A stretch of 64,000 bases of DNA. Origin: Strigops habroptila. Lineage: Eukaryota > Chordata > Aves > Psittaciformes > Psittacidae. Position 1 is the stretch's first letter. Every line of letters starts with the position of its first letter. The notes under the pieces were generated by a model that was given only the letters and a program-made list of their open reading frames with translations, did not search any database and was not told the origin of the DNA. A program made the translations under genes and the position numbers. The stretch is taken from NCBI RefSeq assembly GCF_004027225.2, contig NC_044283.2, forward strand, positions 13,844,992-13,908,991, written 5' to 3'. Shown piece by piece: positions 35,662 through 48,690 of the stretch.

Positions 35662-38159
35662 CCTGGGTGTTACACTCCCAGTTAAGAGTGGGAGCAGAGC
35701 CACACATAGTCCTTTTTGCCTCAAGCCACTACTGTCACTGAGCAAACTGTGTTGCATTTGGTTTTACCCTGCTGCTCAGAAGCATTCTGATTTGCGTTGG
35801 CTGTGATAGGGATGGCCAGCTTCCCTGTCTCCTCTCAGCTTCATCTCACAATCTCTGTAAGGAAAAGAATCATCAGATCCCACCCATGACTCCAAATGCT
35901 GTCTCTGACAGGAGAAAAAGACCTTGAGAAGATGATAAGCAGAGATGAGTGTAGCTTCTCTGGAGTGTCACTGCTCTGCTCTCAGAGGAGGACGAGCAGG
36001 GGCTGCAGGTGGGCCCCTGAGTTTTCTCAGCCTCCCCGCAGGCATGTTTCTCCACTTCCCATCGTGGCAGCTCTCATAAGAGTGCGACTCCACCTCTTGT
36101 TGTGTGGTGTTAGCCAGCACCACAGTGATGCCCGAGATGCTGAGAGGTCATGGGCCATAGCTCATCCATGACACAGACATTATAACTGTTACTAAGTTGA
36201 AGTAGGCATGCTGTTGAAAGGTGATTTTTAAAACATATTTCATAGGGTGTCTCTCTTCCAAAAGATAGCTATTTAAGGTAAAGCACTATGTAACTACTGC
36301 AAGTAGATTGTCAGCTATTTGAAGTTGATTACCTTTGCTAATGAAAGGACTAATATTCTGCAACTGTTTATTGTGAAGCAGATGTTGGGATTTGGAATAT
36401 ATATTGAAAAGACTTTGTTTTGTGTTTATTTTCAGAATGATATTTGTTGCTTGAGTGTATATTATTGTGATTTATTTGGGAAGATTAAACTTGTGCCTAC
36501 CAAATTCCTAGTGCACAGCAAGGTGCCTTGGAAGTTCTTGATGGCTGATGGCAGAGTTCGCTCCTTCCTTTACCCACACTGCCTTAATGAGGAGTGCATT
36601 TATGGCACCCACTGGACCTGTCTGGACGATACAAACTGGAGTCTCCCACTCCAGAATATCAACACAAATCTCTGCTGCCACTATAGGTGAGACAAGAGAA
36701 CAAAATTATTCACGAGCGATTTTTTTCCCCCCATACAGTTTTAAAGCACAGTGTAGTTGACTGTTATGCCATTTCTATATTGTAAGGTTCAGCTGTAATT
36801 ATTAGAGACTTTCCAAATCAATATGTTCAGCATTTTAAATTTTAGATGCTAATTAAAACGTTTTTCCTGTTCCCATTGATTTCCTTTTTTGACTTTTTCC
36901 ATCACAGTCAGGAGGAACACTGTCAAACCCTGTCTCTGTGGATAATGTATGGATGAGAGCAGCTAGCAGCATTTGAAGCAGCATTAGCTAGAAGTGATAC
37001 AATCAGTATGGCTATGGCTACCTTTTCCCCTGCTGCACTGTAAAACAATTTCAGGGTAAAATAAGTTCTGAGCAAGTAAAAAAATGACCAGCTCTACAGG
37101 CTGCTCCTGCTGGAGATTGAAACATATGGATTAACAGGAGAGAGGCTTTTCTGGGTAAAGTCACTCAAAAATTTGACAAATATCTCTTGTATTCTGTCAT
37201 TTAAGAAAATTGTGCCAAAGGCTTTGATTTGTGGAAAAAGAGCAAAGGATGAAAGATTAAAGGAGCTGAAACACAGGCTATTTCACATGTGGTTAGAAAT
37301 ATCTGTATCTGAGCCATGGCTCGAGCATTGTCTGTTTGCAGCTTTCCCTCAGCCAGGGCCATGGGCATTCAGGGGCACTTCAAAGAGTAAGAGAAATTGT
37401 CACTGAATTCCTGCTCACTAAATGGTTTCTGTCTCTTCATAGCCTTGTTGTGATACTTTATGTGTTGTGTATATGTTTGCTTCATACTGCCTTGTACCAT
37501 ATGGCTAATGATTTACTCCAGAAGTTTGAACCTCTAAGCCCCAGGAAGGTGTTGCACAAGGCCATGAGAGATCCATGGCAGCCACCCAGCACCTCATCAG
37601 AGAGGGATTAATTGCATCTAAACCACCTTTGTACAATTTATCCTTAGTATAACCCAGAAAAGAACCTTTCCCAGCTCCCATAGCCATCTACTCTACTATC
37701 ATGCTATCTTTACTGTTATAAAAAAATCAAATTGTAATTGAACCCCGCTAGTTCTTGTTGCATCCAGCAAGAGCACAGCTTATGCCCTCCATTTCTGCAG
37801 CAGCCTCTTGCATATACGGGTTTTTTCAGTGTGGTGGGTTTCACCTGGTAGCAGAAAACAATGTGATAGACAGTACAAGGAGAGGGCTGGAACTGTGTGA
37901 GGAGTGAAGGTGATGTGGGAACTGTGCTTAAAAGAAGCCGAGACTAAGGAAAAGGATGTTCTCATGCATTAATGTCATTTTGAAATGGAGTCACCAGGTA
38001 GGCTGAATAATGTGATTTTCCCTCTATATTCTTAGCAGTTCCCTTGAAAGCATCTGCCAGAAGCAGGAATTTGGACCTGGTCAGGCAGGCTGTGAGCACA
38101 TCCTGAGCACCTGTGAAGCTATTTGGCCAGTTCAAACGTGGAAAACAACTCCAGGTTTT

Positions 38160-38172
38160 AAAAAAAAAAAAA
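38160..38172 (+). repeat. Poly(A) run
   Basis: Uninterrupted run of 13 A, no associated retroelement body recognised. Confidence 0.8.
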
Positions 38173-38740
38173 GTGGATTTTGCTTTGGATGACTAAAATA
38201 CAAATTGTTTTATTGTACCTGAGCCATCTAGTCATGCGTAAACCGAGGCTTTAGCTGTCAGACCCCAAAGACTCTGAACCTATGTTATCACACATATTTT
38301 TCCTATAAACACCATGCTAGAGTATATAAAAAGATACAGGAATCAATAGATTAATATAACTCCCCATTCTACTGCCAATATAAACTAAGCAATACAGAAA
38401 GAACTTCACCATTTCAGTATTAACAAGATCATAAAAAATCATGAGGCATTCAAAGCTGCTAGTTAAGCTGTGTGAGAATTTCTGAATATGCTTTATACAG
38501 GACTAGTCTGAAAATAACTCACAAATACTTATTCTCAGTGACTTTTTAAGCTGCTCTAAGTTTGCAAGAGCTATGATTTGCAGCCTATTATTATTTGGCC
38601 ATAGATTTGTACAGACAGCTTGCATGGAAGCACACTAATAGTTATTACAAGCTTTGCATCAGTAACCGGGAATGAATGTAGAAAACCCCAAACTGGCAGG
38701 GAGCTGCAATCTCTCTTTGCTAATTGTACCAGTTGCACTT

Positions 38741-39012
38741 CACAGAATCACAGAAGGGTTTGGGTTGGAAGGGATCTTAAAGCTCATTCAGTTCCAACCC
38801 CCTGCCATGGGCAGGAACACCTTCCACTAAACCAGGTTGCTCAAAGCCCCATCCAACCTGACCTTGAACACTGCCAGAGATGGGGCAGCCACAGCTTCTC
38901 TGGGTAACCTGTGCCAGTGTCTCACCACCAGCACAATAAAGAACTACTTCCTAATATCTAATCTAAATTGACTCTCTTTCAGTTTAAAGCCGTTCCCCTT
39001 TGTCCTATCCTG
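38741..39012 (-). mobile_element. CR1 LINE, 3' end fragment, reverse orientation
   Basis: Reads on the + strand as the reverse complement of a CR1 3' end: AATCACAGAAGGGTTTGGGT, AGTTCCAACCCCCTGCCATG, CAACCTGACCTTGAACACTG and TTCCTAATATCTAATCTAAA, then TTTGTCCTATCC. Truncated at its 5' end, with a decayed tail. Confidence 0.93.
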
Positions 39013-42000
39013 TTTATATTTCCAGCACTAGAACTATTCCAATGTCGATTTACAAAACTTCTCCTTTCTAACTAAAGAAAGCAAACTACTAAACTCTTGA
39101 CAAATATATAAATAATTTCATTTTAAAATCAGTGAATTGGTCTGGAGAAGCACTTCAGTCTGTGCAATTTAATAAAGTCATGCTTAATCCAACATGTGCA
39201 AGGAGATACAGTTTACTAGATTCTATAGATTACTGCTATTAGAATATGGAAATAAATATTTTTTAAATCTTGTAAGGCAGATAAAGTTGTATTTAGACAT
39301 ACATATATAAACATATATGTATAAAGAACTCTGTGCATGAAGATAAATATGTAATTATTCCCCTAGTAGGCATATGATTTCCATTATTCTGGGAATGGAT
39401 CTGTTAATTGAATGCAATTGTTACAATGACAGGCCTTTTTTGTACACGTTCTCTGTTCTGAATAAAAAGACCTCTGCATTTGCAGTTTCGAAAATTAATC
39501 ACAGACCCGCACTATTAACCCAAGAGCAAGACTTCAATCTGAGGTGCATGTTTCTCTGTGTATAACTATTACTGGAATATAATGTAGAAGAAGCATCTGG
39601 AAACAGAAATTATTTCAAAGAACTATTAAAAAAAGTCAACTGCCATCATAACAACAGAAAACATTTAACATCTATGAGCATTCTTCACACTCTGCTGAAG
39701 GTATACAAGGAATAACTGACTAATACCTACCTGTCTAATGTATGTTTTGCTTTCTGGTTTGCATTGAGATATATGTGTGATGCAGAGCCATTAGTCAGTA
39801 CAGTGACAGAACTGTATTTGCTCCACCAAATAAAAGTGAGTTTTAACCCGACTGGTATGTGATTGCAGTGTCATTGCCAGTGGACTATCACACCTGAAGA
39901 TAAAGAAACTTTTGACCATTACACTTTGGTTTTTTTCAAGCAGTGATTTTTCCTTGAACTAGAAATGTTTGTAGGCATTTGTGCTATGTGTCAAGTCTAA
40001 TGCACTAAGGATGCACCTTAGGTCAGCTGGCAGAGCCTGGCTGGTCAAAGCTTGGCATTTAGCTGCTCTTTCTGCTTCTCACATCTCCTTCACAGTTTGG
40101 TTTTTGTCTGAGAAGCTGTTGGAAAATGAAATGAGGTAGAGCAATGCTGTGCCTTCTCCTGACATGTGGCAGGAGCTTCGTAGCCCCCAAAGCTGTCCTG
40201 CAGGTGAGAGGTGAACTGGCTTTTTCCAAGATAGAGGCAGCTGGAGGAAGCGACTCTTCCAACCTCAACACCTTAGTGGACCTTTGTGACATTTGCTCTT
40301 GTGTTGTTTCATCCTTGTTCTGTTATAGCCCATAGGTAAATCCAGCTGACAAAAACACAGACTTTGAGAGGGGTTGTGAAGATGTTATTTGATGAGGTAT
40401 CATAAATACAATGCAAGATTATTTTTTTGTTTTATAATGCAGGAGACAAATCTCCTAGGTGTCTGTGACTTGGAAAGAGGCATGGGCTGGAGTTCTTTTG
40501 CTGTGAAAGAGAGGTATGCAAATGAAGTGATGAGTAAGTTGTAAAGTTTTTGTCCTTTAAGTAACTGTTAAATGACTAAATCAAGCCAGGCTAAGGGTGG
40601 GGGGACTGGAACTCTGATCTACTACCAGCAGCGACAATGTGTAGGAACTCGGTCCAACCCAAGCAGTTGTAAGGAGGGCAGATCATGTGCTGATTGAGTT
40701 GTGTATGTAGGTCAGATGAAATATTACAGATAAATGTCCAGGACAAACCCATTCATTGTACTAATTCCTACAGAGCAGTTTCTTTAAGCAGAAAACAAAT
40801 TGTAGAGGTGTTTTTATTTTCACTCTTCTTAGGCGATAGCGTTAGTATTGTGGTTAGTTCCATAATAAATCTATAGGACCACAGAAAGGGGAGATTGACG
40901 ATATGTATTGTATCTGCTGTTTACTGAGGAAGGACCAAGTCCCGGTAACTTTTAACCTTCCAACTAGCCCTCATTTGTGTTGGTAATCAATTGCTTCCAT
41001 ACTGCTGCAAGCATTTTTGTGGATATTTAATGCTGAGTAAAAGTTTGGGGTGAAATCTTGACCTGCAATGGGAGGATAAAATGCCAGTTACCTGCCTTCA
41101 GGATAATGCCCACATTACATACCTCAGATCCCATCTACAATATTTAATGGTAAAACCTCTCCAGGAACTACCACCTGGAACTCCATAGCTGTGTGGCTTT
41201 TATATTTGACTACTTTGCCATTTTTGTTTTGATCATGAAGTAAGAGCAATCTAAAAGACAACTCATTATCATGAGGGGCTGGAAAGAGCTCTCTACTGTT
41301 GGTCTGGTGGAGCTGTTCATGGCATAATTGATGAAAAGTGGCCATCAAAGAGGCATCCATGGTCTAATACTGTGTATAGAAGGGAGTATTATCAATATCT
41401 TTCATTTGAAAGAAAAAAGAAATGTCTTTGCCTTCAAAATCCTATTTTTAAAGTAGTTTTGAGTAGCTTAATGACAGTGAAATCATGTATGATGTGTTAC
41501 AATTTTCTGTCACTTCTAAATAAAAAAATAAATTGTCTTAGAGCTGTGAACAATTTTGCATTCCAGAGTCATCTCTTCAGCACTGCCTACATCCCACGAG
41601 CCAACATCACCCACTTCATTTGGATTCCATTTCTTCAAGTCGTTAGCTTGGTCTGCAAAGCTGACCCCGTTTAGCAATAGAGTTTGAGGATATCTAAGAA
41701 ACCTACTTATTAGGCTTCTTAAATTTTAAATAATCGAAACCAGCTGTCCTAGTTCATAGGAAATACACAAACTTGCCAGACATACTGATTCCTGCTGTTG
41801 CTGAATTGTTACCATTATTTTCTCTCTTACTAACACTCATTTATAATGCTTATTAGCAAAACTGTGAATGTTCAGAAGAGGCTGAAACTTGTATCATATA
41901 ACAGCTTTGCAAAATTGAGTTAATAAAATGTACCAAAGCTCTTAAAAGAGCCAAGAAATTTTAGCATACAATTTCCCAATGATTATCACTAGGCATAATG

Positions 42001-42269
42001 TTCCAATTCTCATCTGAAAAGCTCCCTTGTACAGAGAAAACTTAGAGCGTGGGGGGTTTTTTGGGAAAAACTGTGAGACTTATAGTCTGATTTATTTATT
42101 TCTTTGGTATTGCTGGGATTTCTCCACTTCTATCATATTCTGGGCAGCTCATAGTATTCACTCCAACCTGTAAGAGTTATGACAGTCTATCATAATTCTT
42201 GATCCAGATAGAGCTTTGTCTTGTCTCCATAAATTATCTGTACATCTCAAGAGAAGGTGAGTGATCTAA

Positions 42270-42660
42270 TGGCCAATTATAGGTTACTCTGCTCCATAAA
42301 GAAATTTCTTATCTCCTATTAGCTGTAACTTTTCCCTTGATTTGTTGCCTAATTTAAATTTGACAGTTATAAAAAATTTGAGTACCTAATCTCACAAAAA
42401 TTCATGAATTCTAATTTGTGCCAATTAATTCCACAGCTTTAGTTAGGCATTTTTGAATTTTTCTATTACTTTAAAATTTATTGCTTATTGGATAGGCCCT
42501 GTAAAAACAAGCCATTCATCTTGCCTCCTGTTTTCCTCAGTCATGTCTCTTCTGAACTTTTTTAAGTCTCATTTTCCATTAGAAAACTTCAAATAATTGT
42601 CATCTTTTTAGAGAGGGGGACCAGACTTGTAATATTACATTTTTCTTCTGGTGTCCTTTG
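42270..42660 (-). mobile_element. Possible ancient CR1/L3-type LINE relic
   Basis: On the + strand, the phrases ATAAAGAAATTTCTTATCTC, TCTCTTCTGAACTTTTTTAA and TTTAGAGAGGGGGACCAGAC follow the order and wording of reversed CR1/L3 3' regions, but at low identity. The relic is far more diverged than the other CR1 copies here. Boundaries and family are uncertain. Confidence 0.35.
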
Positions 42661-43124
42661 CTATCCCTTTGACCCTTTGTTTTCTTTGATTACTGTTGCA
42701 AAGCGAGCTGTGTTTTTATCATTAGCTTAGAGTGGTACCTAAGATGCCTTCCTATATGTTTTATGCTAATTAAATCAACAGCAATGTCTAAGCATTTGGA
42801 TGATTGTCTGACATGGATTTCTCAGTCATGGATCTGTCAGCAGCTTCTCACTCACAAATTCTGAGTCTCTTCCACCTTCCTCATGGTTGCAGTGTTCATG
42901 CCTTCTCCAAAGCCACGAGAAGAAGTTTAATAGTGAAGCCATACCTGACTGCCAGAGGGCCATGGGTTGTACAGTGTCATCATTTCATCCCACTGAGAGG
43001 TGACTCCCCTTTCTGCCTCTTAGTAGTCTTTCATTTCTCAGTTGATGAAAATATCGTTTAATGACATGCTGGTGCATCTCATCCTGGTGCATGCTGATGG
43101 GAAAGGCAAAGTACAGCCCATGCA

Positions 43125-43166
43125 GGGGAAGGTGGGGATGGAGGAGGGAAAGGAAGGGAGGGGTGG
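43125..43166 (+). other. G-rich purine tract with G-quadruplex potential
   Basis: Five G-runs of 3-4 occur in a nearly pure purine stretch. Two loops reach 7-8 bases, so it is a slightly relaxed quadruplex motif rather than a canonical one. Confidence 0.5.
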
Positions 43167-43450
43167 CAATGAGACCTCCCCTCCAAAAGGTTGAGAGCTT
43201 TTGGTGTACAAAATACATCTGAGTTTTGCTAGATGAAGGGCGTATTTGGATTAGCCCAGACTGAGCACTATGCTAATTCATCCTGCTTCTTGAGGGTCTT
43301 ACATAAAAATTTCTTTAGTTGGATGAAAAATGTTTTAATGTTTTTCTTTGATGCCTCAAAAAACCCCCCCAAAGTTACCAATAAGTATAATTATATTTAT
43401 AAATTCCTTTTGAAGCCTATTTGGTGGAAGTAAATTGGTTCTCTTGCTGT

Positions 43451-44725
43451 ATGCTGGCAATTATTTTAGCATCAATACCCAGAACTGGTGCTACCCTGAG
43501 AAGGATTTCCCCAGATTTGGGTCAAGGTGATTCCTGTGCTGTACAAGAAGCACATGAAAATCTCTCGTTGCCTGTTTGTAATCCAGATGATCAGTCTATC
43601 ACAGCTCAGTGAGTGTATTGATTAGTAAGATAAGGCTTTAGCCAGCCAGTGACAGAATATAAATTGTCTAACCTTGGTTTATAGCAGTGTTGTGTTAAAG
43701 CAATATATCATTTCTTATATTTTATTTCTTAGGTATTTACATCATATTTGTTTAATCAAATATATATCCATAGAATTTAGAAAAACTCCATTCGTCTTCC
43801 TTTGAGGAAAGTAAATTATATATTTTAATACTATCTATATATCAAAATGTTATATATCTTAATATATAATACACACACATACATATAAATATATGTTGTA
43901 TCTATAGAATTTAGGCAAATTAACATAGTGGTCTCCACCTAGTGGTTTAGAAAATGCAAAAAGGAGAATCTAAGGCTAGCCAAAAGGAGACAGCCTTGTT
44001 AGACACTTTTTCCAAACTGAAGATCATGCAAATATCAGCTTTTTGCTAAAGCAAGTATCTGAGCACTGTCAGAATCTAGTTCACAACTTGACATAATATT
44101 CCAATGGCCCAATTTCTTTTATGTATGAGAATTAAAGCTGCTGAACTTTCTCCATGGGATAACATAGAAGTCTCTCTATACATATGCATATATATAGTCT
44201 GTAGAGCTTAAATCTCTGCATATGAAAGCATATGAAATTTGGATTAAAGTGATTAACTAGCTCTTGAACTCATCTTTGAAAACACCAGCCTTTAGAGAAA
44301 CTTGTGTTTATAATTTTTGTAATCTTTGTCATGATTCCTTTACCCAAGTAACTATTGCTTTCCTGGTTTGAAATCCCAACTGTAAAAATATTTATATAAT
44401 TGGTGGAACAAGTCAGAAACAAAAGGTGGAACAAATGTGAAGAGGTGAGCATTGCATTTAGCTTGACTGATTTTTTTAACAGAGAGAAACAAGAGAAAAT
44501 GAAACAATAATCAATGTCTCTGCATGGCAGCTTACATAGCAGCTGACAAATTATCTCCTACCCTTACAAGATCATGATTTTAATGTACTGTGTTTCAGGG
44601 TTCTGACAGTTATATTTTGCTTCTTATCTTTCAGGAACTATCTTAAGACAACCAGCAACTCCAGCAGCCTCATGCTTGGTACTCTTCTTCGATATATGAA
44701 CCAGATTACTAGTGCCCCCATTTAA
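43451..44725 (+). other. Candidate two-exon small gene (82-residue frame), unproven
   Basis: An ATG at 43451 opens a frame starting MLAIILASIP, hydrophobic like a short signal or anchor segment. The frame runs to 43608, directly before a good donor (GTGAGT at 43609). A strong acceptor (pyrimidine-rich, TCTTTCAG ending 44634) begins a second segment, 44635-44725. The split codon CA|G joins in frame and the frame stops at TAA 44723-44725. AATAAA follows at 45293-45298. An alternative internal first exon would begin after the AG at 43469. I recognise no family. Short frames and splice-like sites are common by chance, so this is a candidate only. Confidence 0.18.
43740..43912. repeat. AT-rich low-complexity stretch with TA/CA microsatellite pieces
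   Basis: Dense TATATAT and ACACACACATACATATA segments, with TATCCATAGAATTTAG repeated as TATCTATAGAATTTAG about 125 bases apart. It falls within the intron of the candidate small gene. Confidence 0.6.
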
Positions 44726-45292
44726 ACAAAAAACACCCTGACAAATCACCAACCAACCAACTGCTCGCACCCAAACTCAGAAGAAAAGCATCAGATCAGT
44801 GCTTTTGCAGCATCTGAAAAATTATATTGTTTTCCCAGACTGAGAAAGCACGCCATCAGTTTACTATCTAAAGAAGATAAAAATGTGCTGGGTTTCCTGA
44901 GCTTATTAACTCATTTCTGGATACCACGCCTTTCTTGGGCACATTTGTACGGTTGAAGCCACTAGAGAAGATGTCTGTTGCCTTCACTGTTCGCTAGATA
45001 AGTTTCCTGAAAGCTTTTCTTTTACGCTTTTTAAAAATTGAAATCCTAGGTTTAAAAGAATTTGACTGTAGAGCAGCTTTAGCAGGAACATCTCAAGAAA
45101 GAGCTCAACCATCCACTGACTGTTTCGTTTCAGTCATGGAAAAACCAAGGTTAATGCAGCTTAGCTTGCAAGGAAGAGAGTTGTAGTGACTCAGGTTATG
45201 CATGATTTTTTATTGAGCTGTGATAACTTGATTAGGAGCCCAAGTACCAAGCTTTTGACATGAAATTCAACTTTTCACAGGGCTCACTTCCA

Positions 45293-45298
45293 AATAAA
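45293..45298 (+). terminator. AATAAA poly(A) signal candidate
   Basis: Canonical hexamer about 570 bases after the stop of the candidate two-exon frame. It is meaningful only if that locus is transcribed. Confidence 0.2.
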
Positions 45299-45606
45299 GT
45301 CACTTGCAGACAGAATTAAGCATGGACCCAAATCTGAGTTTTCTAACAGCTTAAATATTTGCATTAGCAAAACTGCTTGACAGTTTGGGTCTGTAGTTTG
45401 GGTTTTCAGATTGTATCTCAACTTTATTTTAAGGTGTCAGGCTGAAAGGAAAAGGCTGCAGGTGTTTCCTAGGGATACTTCACTCAAATTTGTTCTTCCT
45501 GCTGTGTGAGGTGATGGGAGCTCTGGTAGTTTACTTATTTGGTGATTTCTATATGGTAAAGCATATAAAAATAGTCAATGGGAAGAAAGAAAATTTCAAA
45601 GAGTAG

Positions 45607-45639
45607 TCTTTTTTTCTTCTTTTCCTCTTTTTTTTTTTC
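45607..45639 (+). repeat. Pure polypyrimidine tract
   Basis: 33 consecutive C/T bases, mostly T. No AG acceptor leading into a convincing exon follows it. Confidence 0.8.
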
Positions 45640-46255
45640 ATTTTACTCTGAAGATGAAAATTGTCCCATATGGCTGAACTACTCACATCTTCACTCACCA
45701 GAAAGCAGATCCTTGTGGAGTGAAAATTGGCTTCAGAACCTGAAGTATGAAATTCAATTTTTATACATATTTCAGATCTCAGATTTTGCATATCTTTGTA
45801 GCAGAAATAGTCACTTGACTGAATTTCGCATCAGAAAGTACAGCTTTAGCAACTCAAAGTCATCTACTTCAACTTTCCATAGAAAAGCCTCACCAGACTC
45901 AACAATTCTTCTACACAGTTATTACCATTACTAACCAGTGTATCATTTTCCTCACGCTGATATCTGTATTTTTGTTCCTAAAGCCCAATATGAAAGAATA
46001 AGTGTGGAAACTGATTCAAGAAGCTAAATGTAAATAATGCTCAAAAAAATATACAATTTCAGGGGTGATGTTCTTTAATTCCCAAACACCCAACTATAAA
46101 GTCCACAACAACACAAGTCGTCCACACATAGGACTGTATGGTCTTGTACTGGGACATACAAAAGCCCAGGGGATTGTATGATGAATCTTGTACAGCTGTA
46201 GGGATTCAGATTTACCCAGAACATAATCTACATCACTTTAGTTTAAATCCAAAGG

Positions 46256-46261
46256 TTTATT
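46256..46261 (-). terminator. Candidate distal poly(A) signal for SLC2A9
   Basis: TTTATT on the + strand is AATAAA on the - strand, about 3.1 kb past the SLC2A9 stop. The next ~500 bases on the gene side have a more even base composition than the surroundings. A nearer candidate is at 47037-47042. Which, if either, is used is unknown. Confidence 0.22.
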
Positions 46262-47899
46262 TTGCAGTCACTGTGCATGGACATAATTGATTGCACACAT
46301 ATAACCCACTTGCAGTACTTGTACAAACACCATCTCACAGTACGTCATCTCAATGTCACAGGAAAAGATAACGTGGCGCCACACAACAATCGCTGACAAA
46401 CACACAGGCTGTAGACAATTTGATACATTAAACAACGAAAACCGAATGATAAATTGCTGACATTTTCCATATTGTCCTCTCATTGCTGGAGAAGTTACAG
46501 CAGCATAACAATGGAAAAAACCATGATGGGACAACTTGAAGAACATCACAAAGCTCTCTTTGGGGTCAGAGATGAGAAAATTAACGCAGTACCAGCACAT
46601 CTGAGGTTTCTTTCGAAGCTTCCACAACACAAGGCAGAGGAGATTGTGGCCACCTTCCCTTGCCAGTGAGCAAAGCACCGGCACATATACACTGGAATAG
46701 CTTTTAACCTGTACCATGGGCTGCAGCAAACTGCTGGTGAGATATGTAACCACTGTCCCATGGTGCAGCAGCTCCTTTTGCAGCTGCACAGAAAATACCT
46801 GTCTGGAATGTGCCTATCTCAGGTAGGGCAAGAGAAGAGCAAACAGGGTTGCAGAAGAGGAAAACATAACCCCTTGTTGTTAGTGATGTACAAGCCACTG
46901 AGCTGTTTTAGGAAATTCTGTCAAGCCATCTATTTACCAGGACATTCAGAGCTGGACTCCAAAAGTAAGCAACTGTAAGATTATTTTATCTTGTTGCAGA
47001 AGTTAATAGAACTGCTATTTTAGGCCAATATGATACTTTATTCAAGTTATCCGATGGTAACATTACCAACAAGTAATGCCTGTAATGTACATTAATGAAG
47101 ATCACTAAGTGCTAAATTCTCCTAATAATAAGATTAATAATAATGCTTCCCAATCTTGCCACCTTGACTCAAATCAGATCACACCACACCATGTTAGTAG
47201 TCCAAACTGTAGGGTAAGGTAATTCTCAATCTGAAAAAGGGGGTCTGATTTTGCCATTCTTACCCTGCAGGCAGAAGAGGAAAAGCTTCTTCCTGAAATT
47301 GTCTGGAGTGGTGGCATTCAAACTAATTTTTTACCTAGCCATTCACTTATCAAGCCTCATGTAACACATGGAATAGGCAACTAAAGCCACTAAAAGAGGG
47401 CATGTTCATTTGCTAGATACATAATTTTACAAGTGATTATTAGAAAACATTTTTCTTCAGTTTTCTCCATGGTATTTGATGACTATCGGTATAATTCTGA
47501 TTCACTTCGTTTCTTTGCAGTAGCTCATATATGTTTTCATTTCCTTACTTGCTGCTGAACCTCTATCCCAGTAAAAGAGCATAAATTCTGGCATAAAGGC
47601 TCAGATCAATTTTTTGTCTATTACCCAGTAGTGAAATTGCCTTATCAGGTCAGCTTACATTGTGCAGTAAATATGCCACATATAAATAAATCACAGTATA
47701 AAACCATCTTCTTAATTTAGCAGTAATAACTGAACATTAGGATCTCTAATGTTGATTTACAGTGTAATTTACAGTGTAGAACAAAACGATGAACAGCTTA
47801 TTACTTGGGAAACTCTTAAAAAAACCCCAAACAAATATTGAGAAAGAATTCTCCATTGTGCCTATGTATATGAATACAAATATTAATCTATATTTCTCT

Positions 47900-47944
47900 A
47901 TTTGAAATATATATTCATATATGTATATGTGTGCATATATATAT
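47900..47944. repeat. TA-rich microsatellite stretch
   Basis: Interrupted AT/ATGT alternation (ATATATTCATATATGTATAT and following), a typical decayed dinucleotide repeat. Confidence 0.65.
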
Positions 47945-48670
47945 GAAGACACATTTTTTCCCCAAATGCTCCAAATATATGAACTTCTGGATTAGTAAAT
48001 AGAACTTGTGGAAGGAGCTGGCTCTACCCACATGCTGCACTTGCTTCCTGTGCCTTACTCCCAACTGAGAGCAGCTCTGAAATTTGCTGACTTTCCATAG
48101 AAAGCAGCTATTTAATTTAAAAGTGCTTATTACTCCCTCAGCATCCAGATACCTAGCACAATCAAGAAAACCTATTATCAAAATTACAAACTGGAAAAAT
48201 AATGTTCATAAAAAAAATTCCATGTGGAAGGGAATGGATCACCTAACTACTGGCAGCCTGCTGAGTCTTTCTATCATGGAATTAAGCAGACTCTAAGGAC
48301 AGTTTTACAAAGCATTAAATAGCTTAGAAACTTAGTAACGTGAACTAGGCCTGGAGCTTCAGAATCTAATGCCCAAATGAAGATTGGTGTTTAAGTAAGA
48401 AATAGACACCCAAATCCCTTTGTAGAGATCTGAGTGTTAAGAAATGAAATCTACTGGGTCTCAGGTAAAGTTTGACTCCTAAGACCAAAGGAACTTGAAA
48501 AGAAAAGCAAAAAAACCCACCAAAACCCAAGCTCTTGGAACACTTGGTGCTTGATTTTGTTTCAAATGCTATACTCTACATGTACCACCAGAGTTCTCTC
48601 ACTTTGCCATGAGGTTTAGTTTCCTTTTCATATTAAACTTAATATAGCTATTCTTAAAAAATAAAATTAA

Positions 48671-48690
48671 TATATATATATCTCTCTCTC
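48671..48690 (+). repeat. Compound (TA)n(TC)n microsatellite
   Basis: A TA repeat passes directly into CTCTCTCTC and then CCACAG, which makes a fortuitous acceptor-like sequence. Confidence 0.8.

Larger units (their letters stand above)
26036..38740. other. Long intergenic stretch, no established gene
   Basis: No known protein family was recognised on either strand. It holds a G-quadruplex motif (26466), a 17-A run (27414), a C9 run (28049-28057), a short tandem repeat (35641), a 13-A run (38160) and weak exon-like segments at 30350-30457 and 33431-33498. Patches of higher GC at 31.6-31.8, 34.0-34.2 and 35.9-36.2 kb carry overlapping open frames on both strands without a recognisable product. 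Confidence 0.4.
39013..43450. other. Intergenic DNA, no gene recognised
   Basis: AT-rich, with one probable ancient CR1/L3-like relic at 42.27-42.66 kb and a G-rich tract at 43.13 kb, both listed separately. No exon could be supported. Confidence 0.45.

Noticed and set aside
36319-36690. 123-codon + frame ending at a donor-like TATAGGTGAGA
   Set aside because: No family resemblance, mixed composition, no clear acceptor and no partner exon. The AG|GTGAGA site alone is not enough.
37830-37870. Possible start of another LTR (GTGTGGTGGGTTTCACCTGG)
   Set aside because: Only about 20 bases resemble a bird LTR start and no matching 3' end, TATA box or poly(A) signal follows.
46268-46789. 173-codon open frame on the - strand as a protein gene
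   Set aside because: One or two frames of this length are expected by chance in 64 kb. It has no recognisable domain, is Cys- and Val-rich, and lies where the SLC2A9 3' UTR may run. Kept only as a UTR observation.
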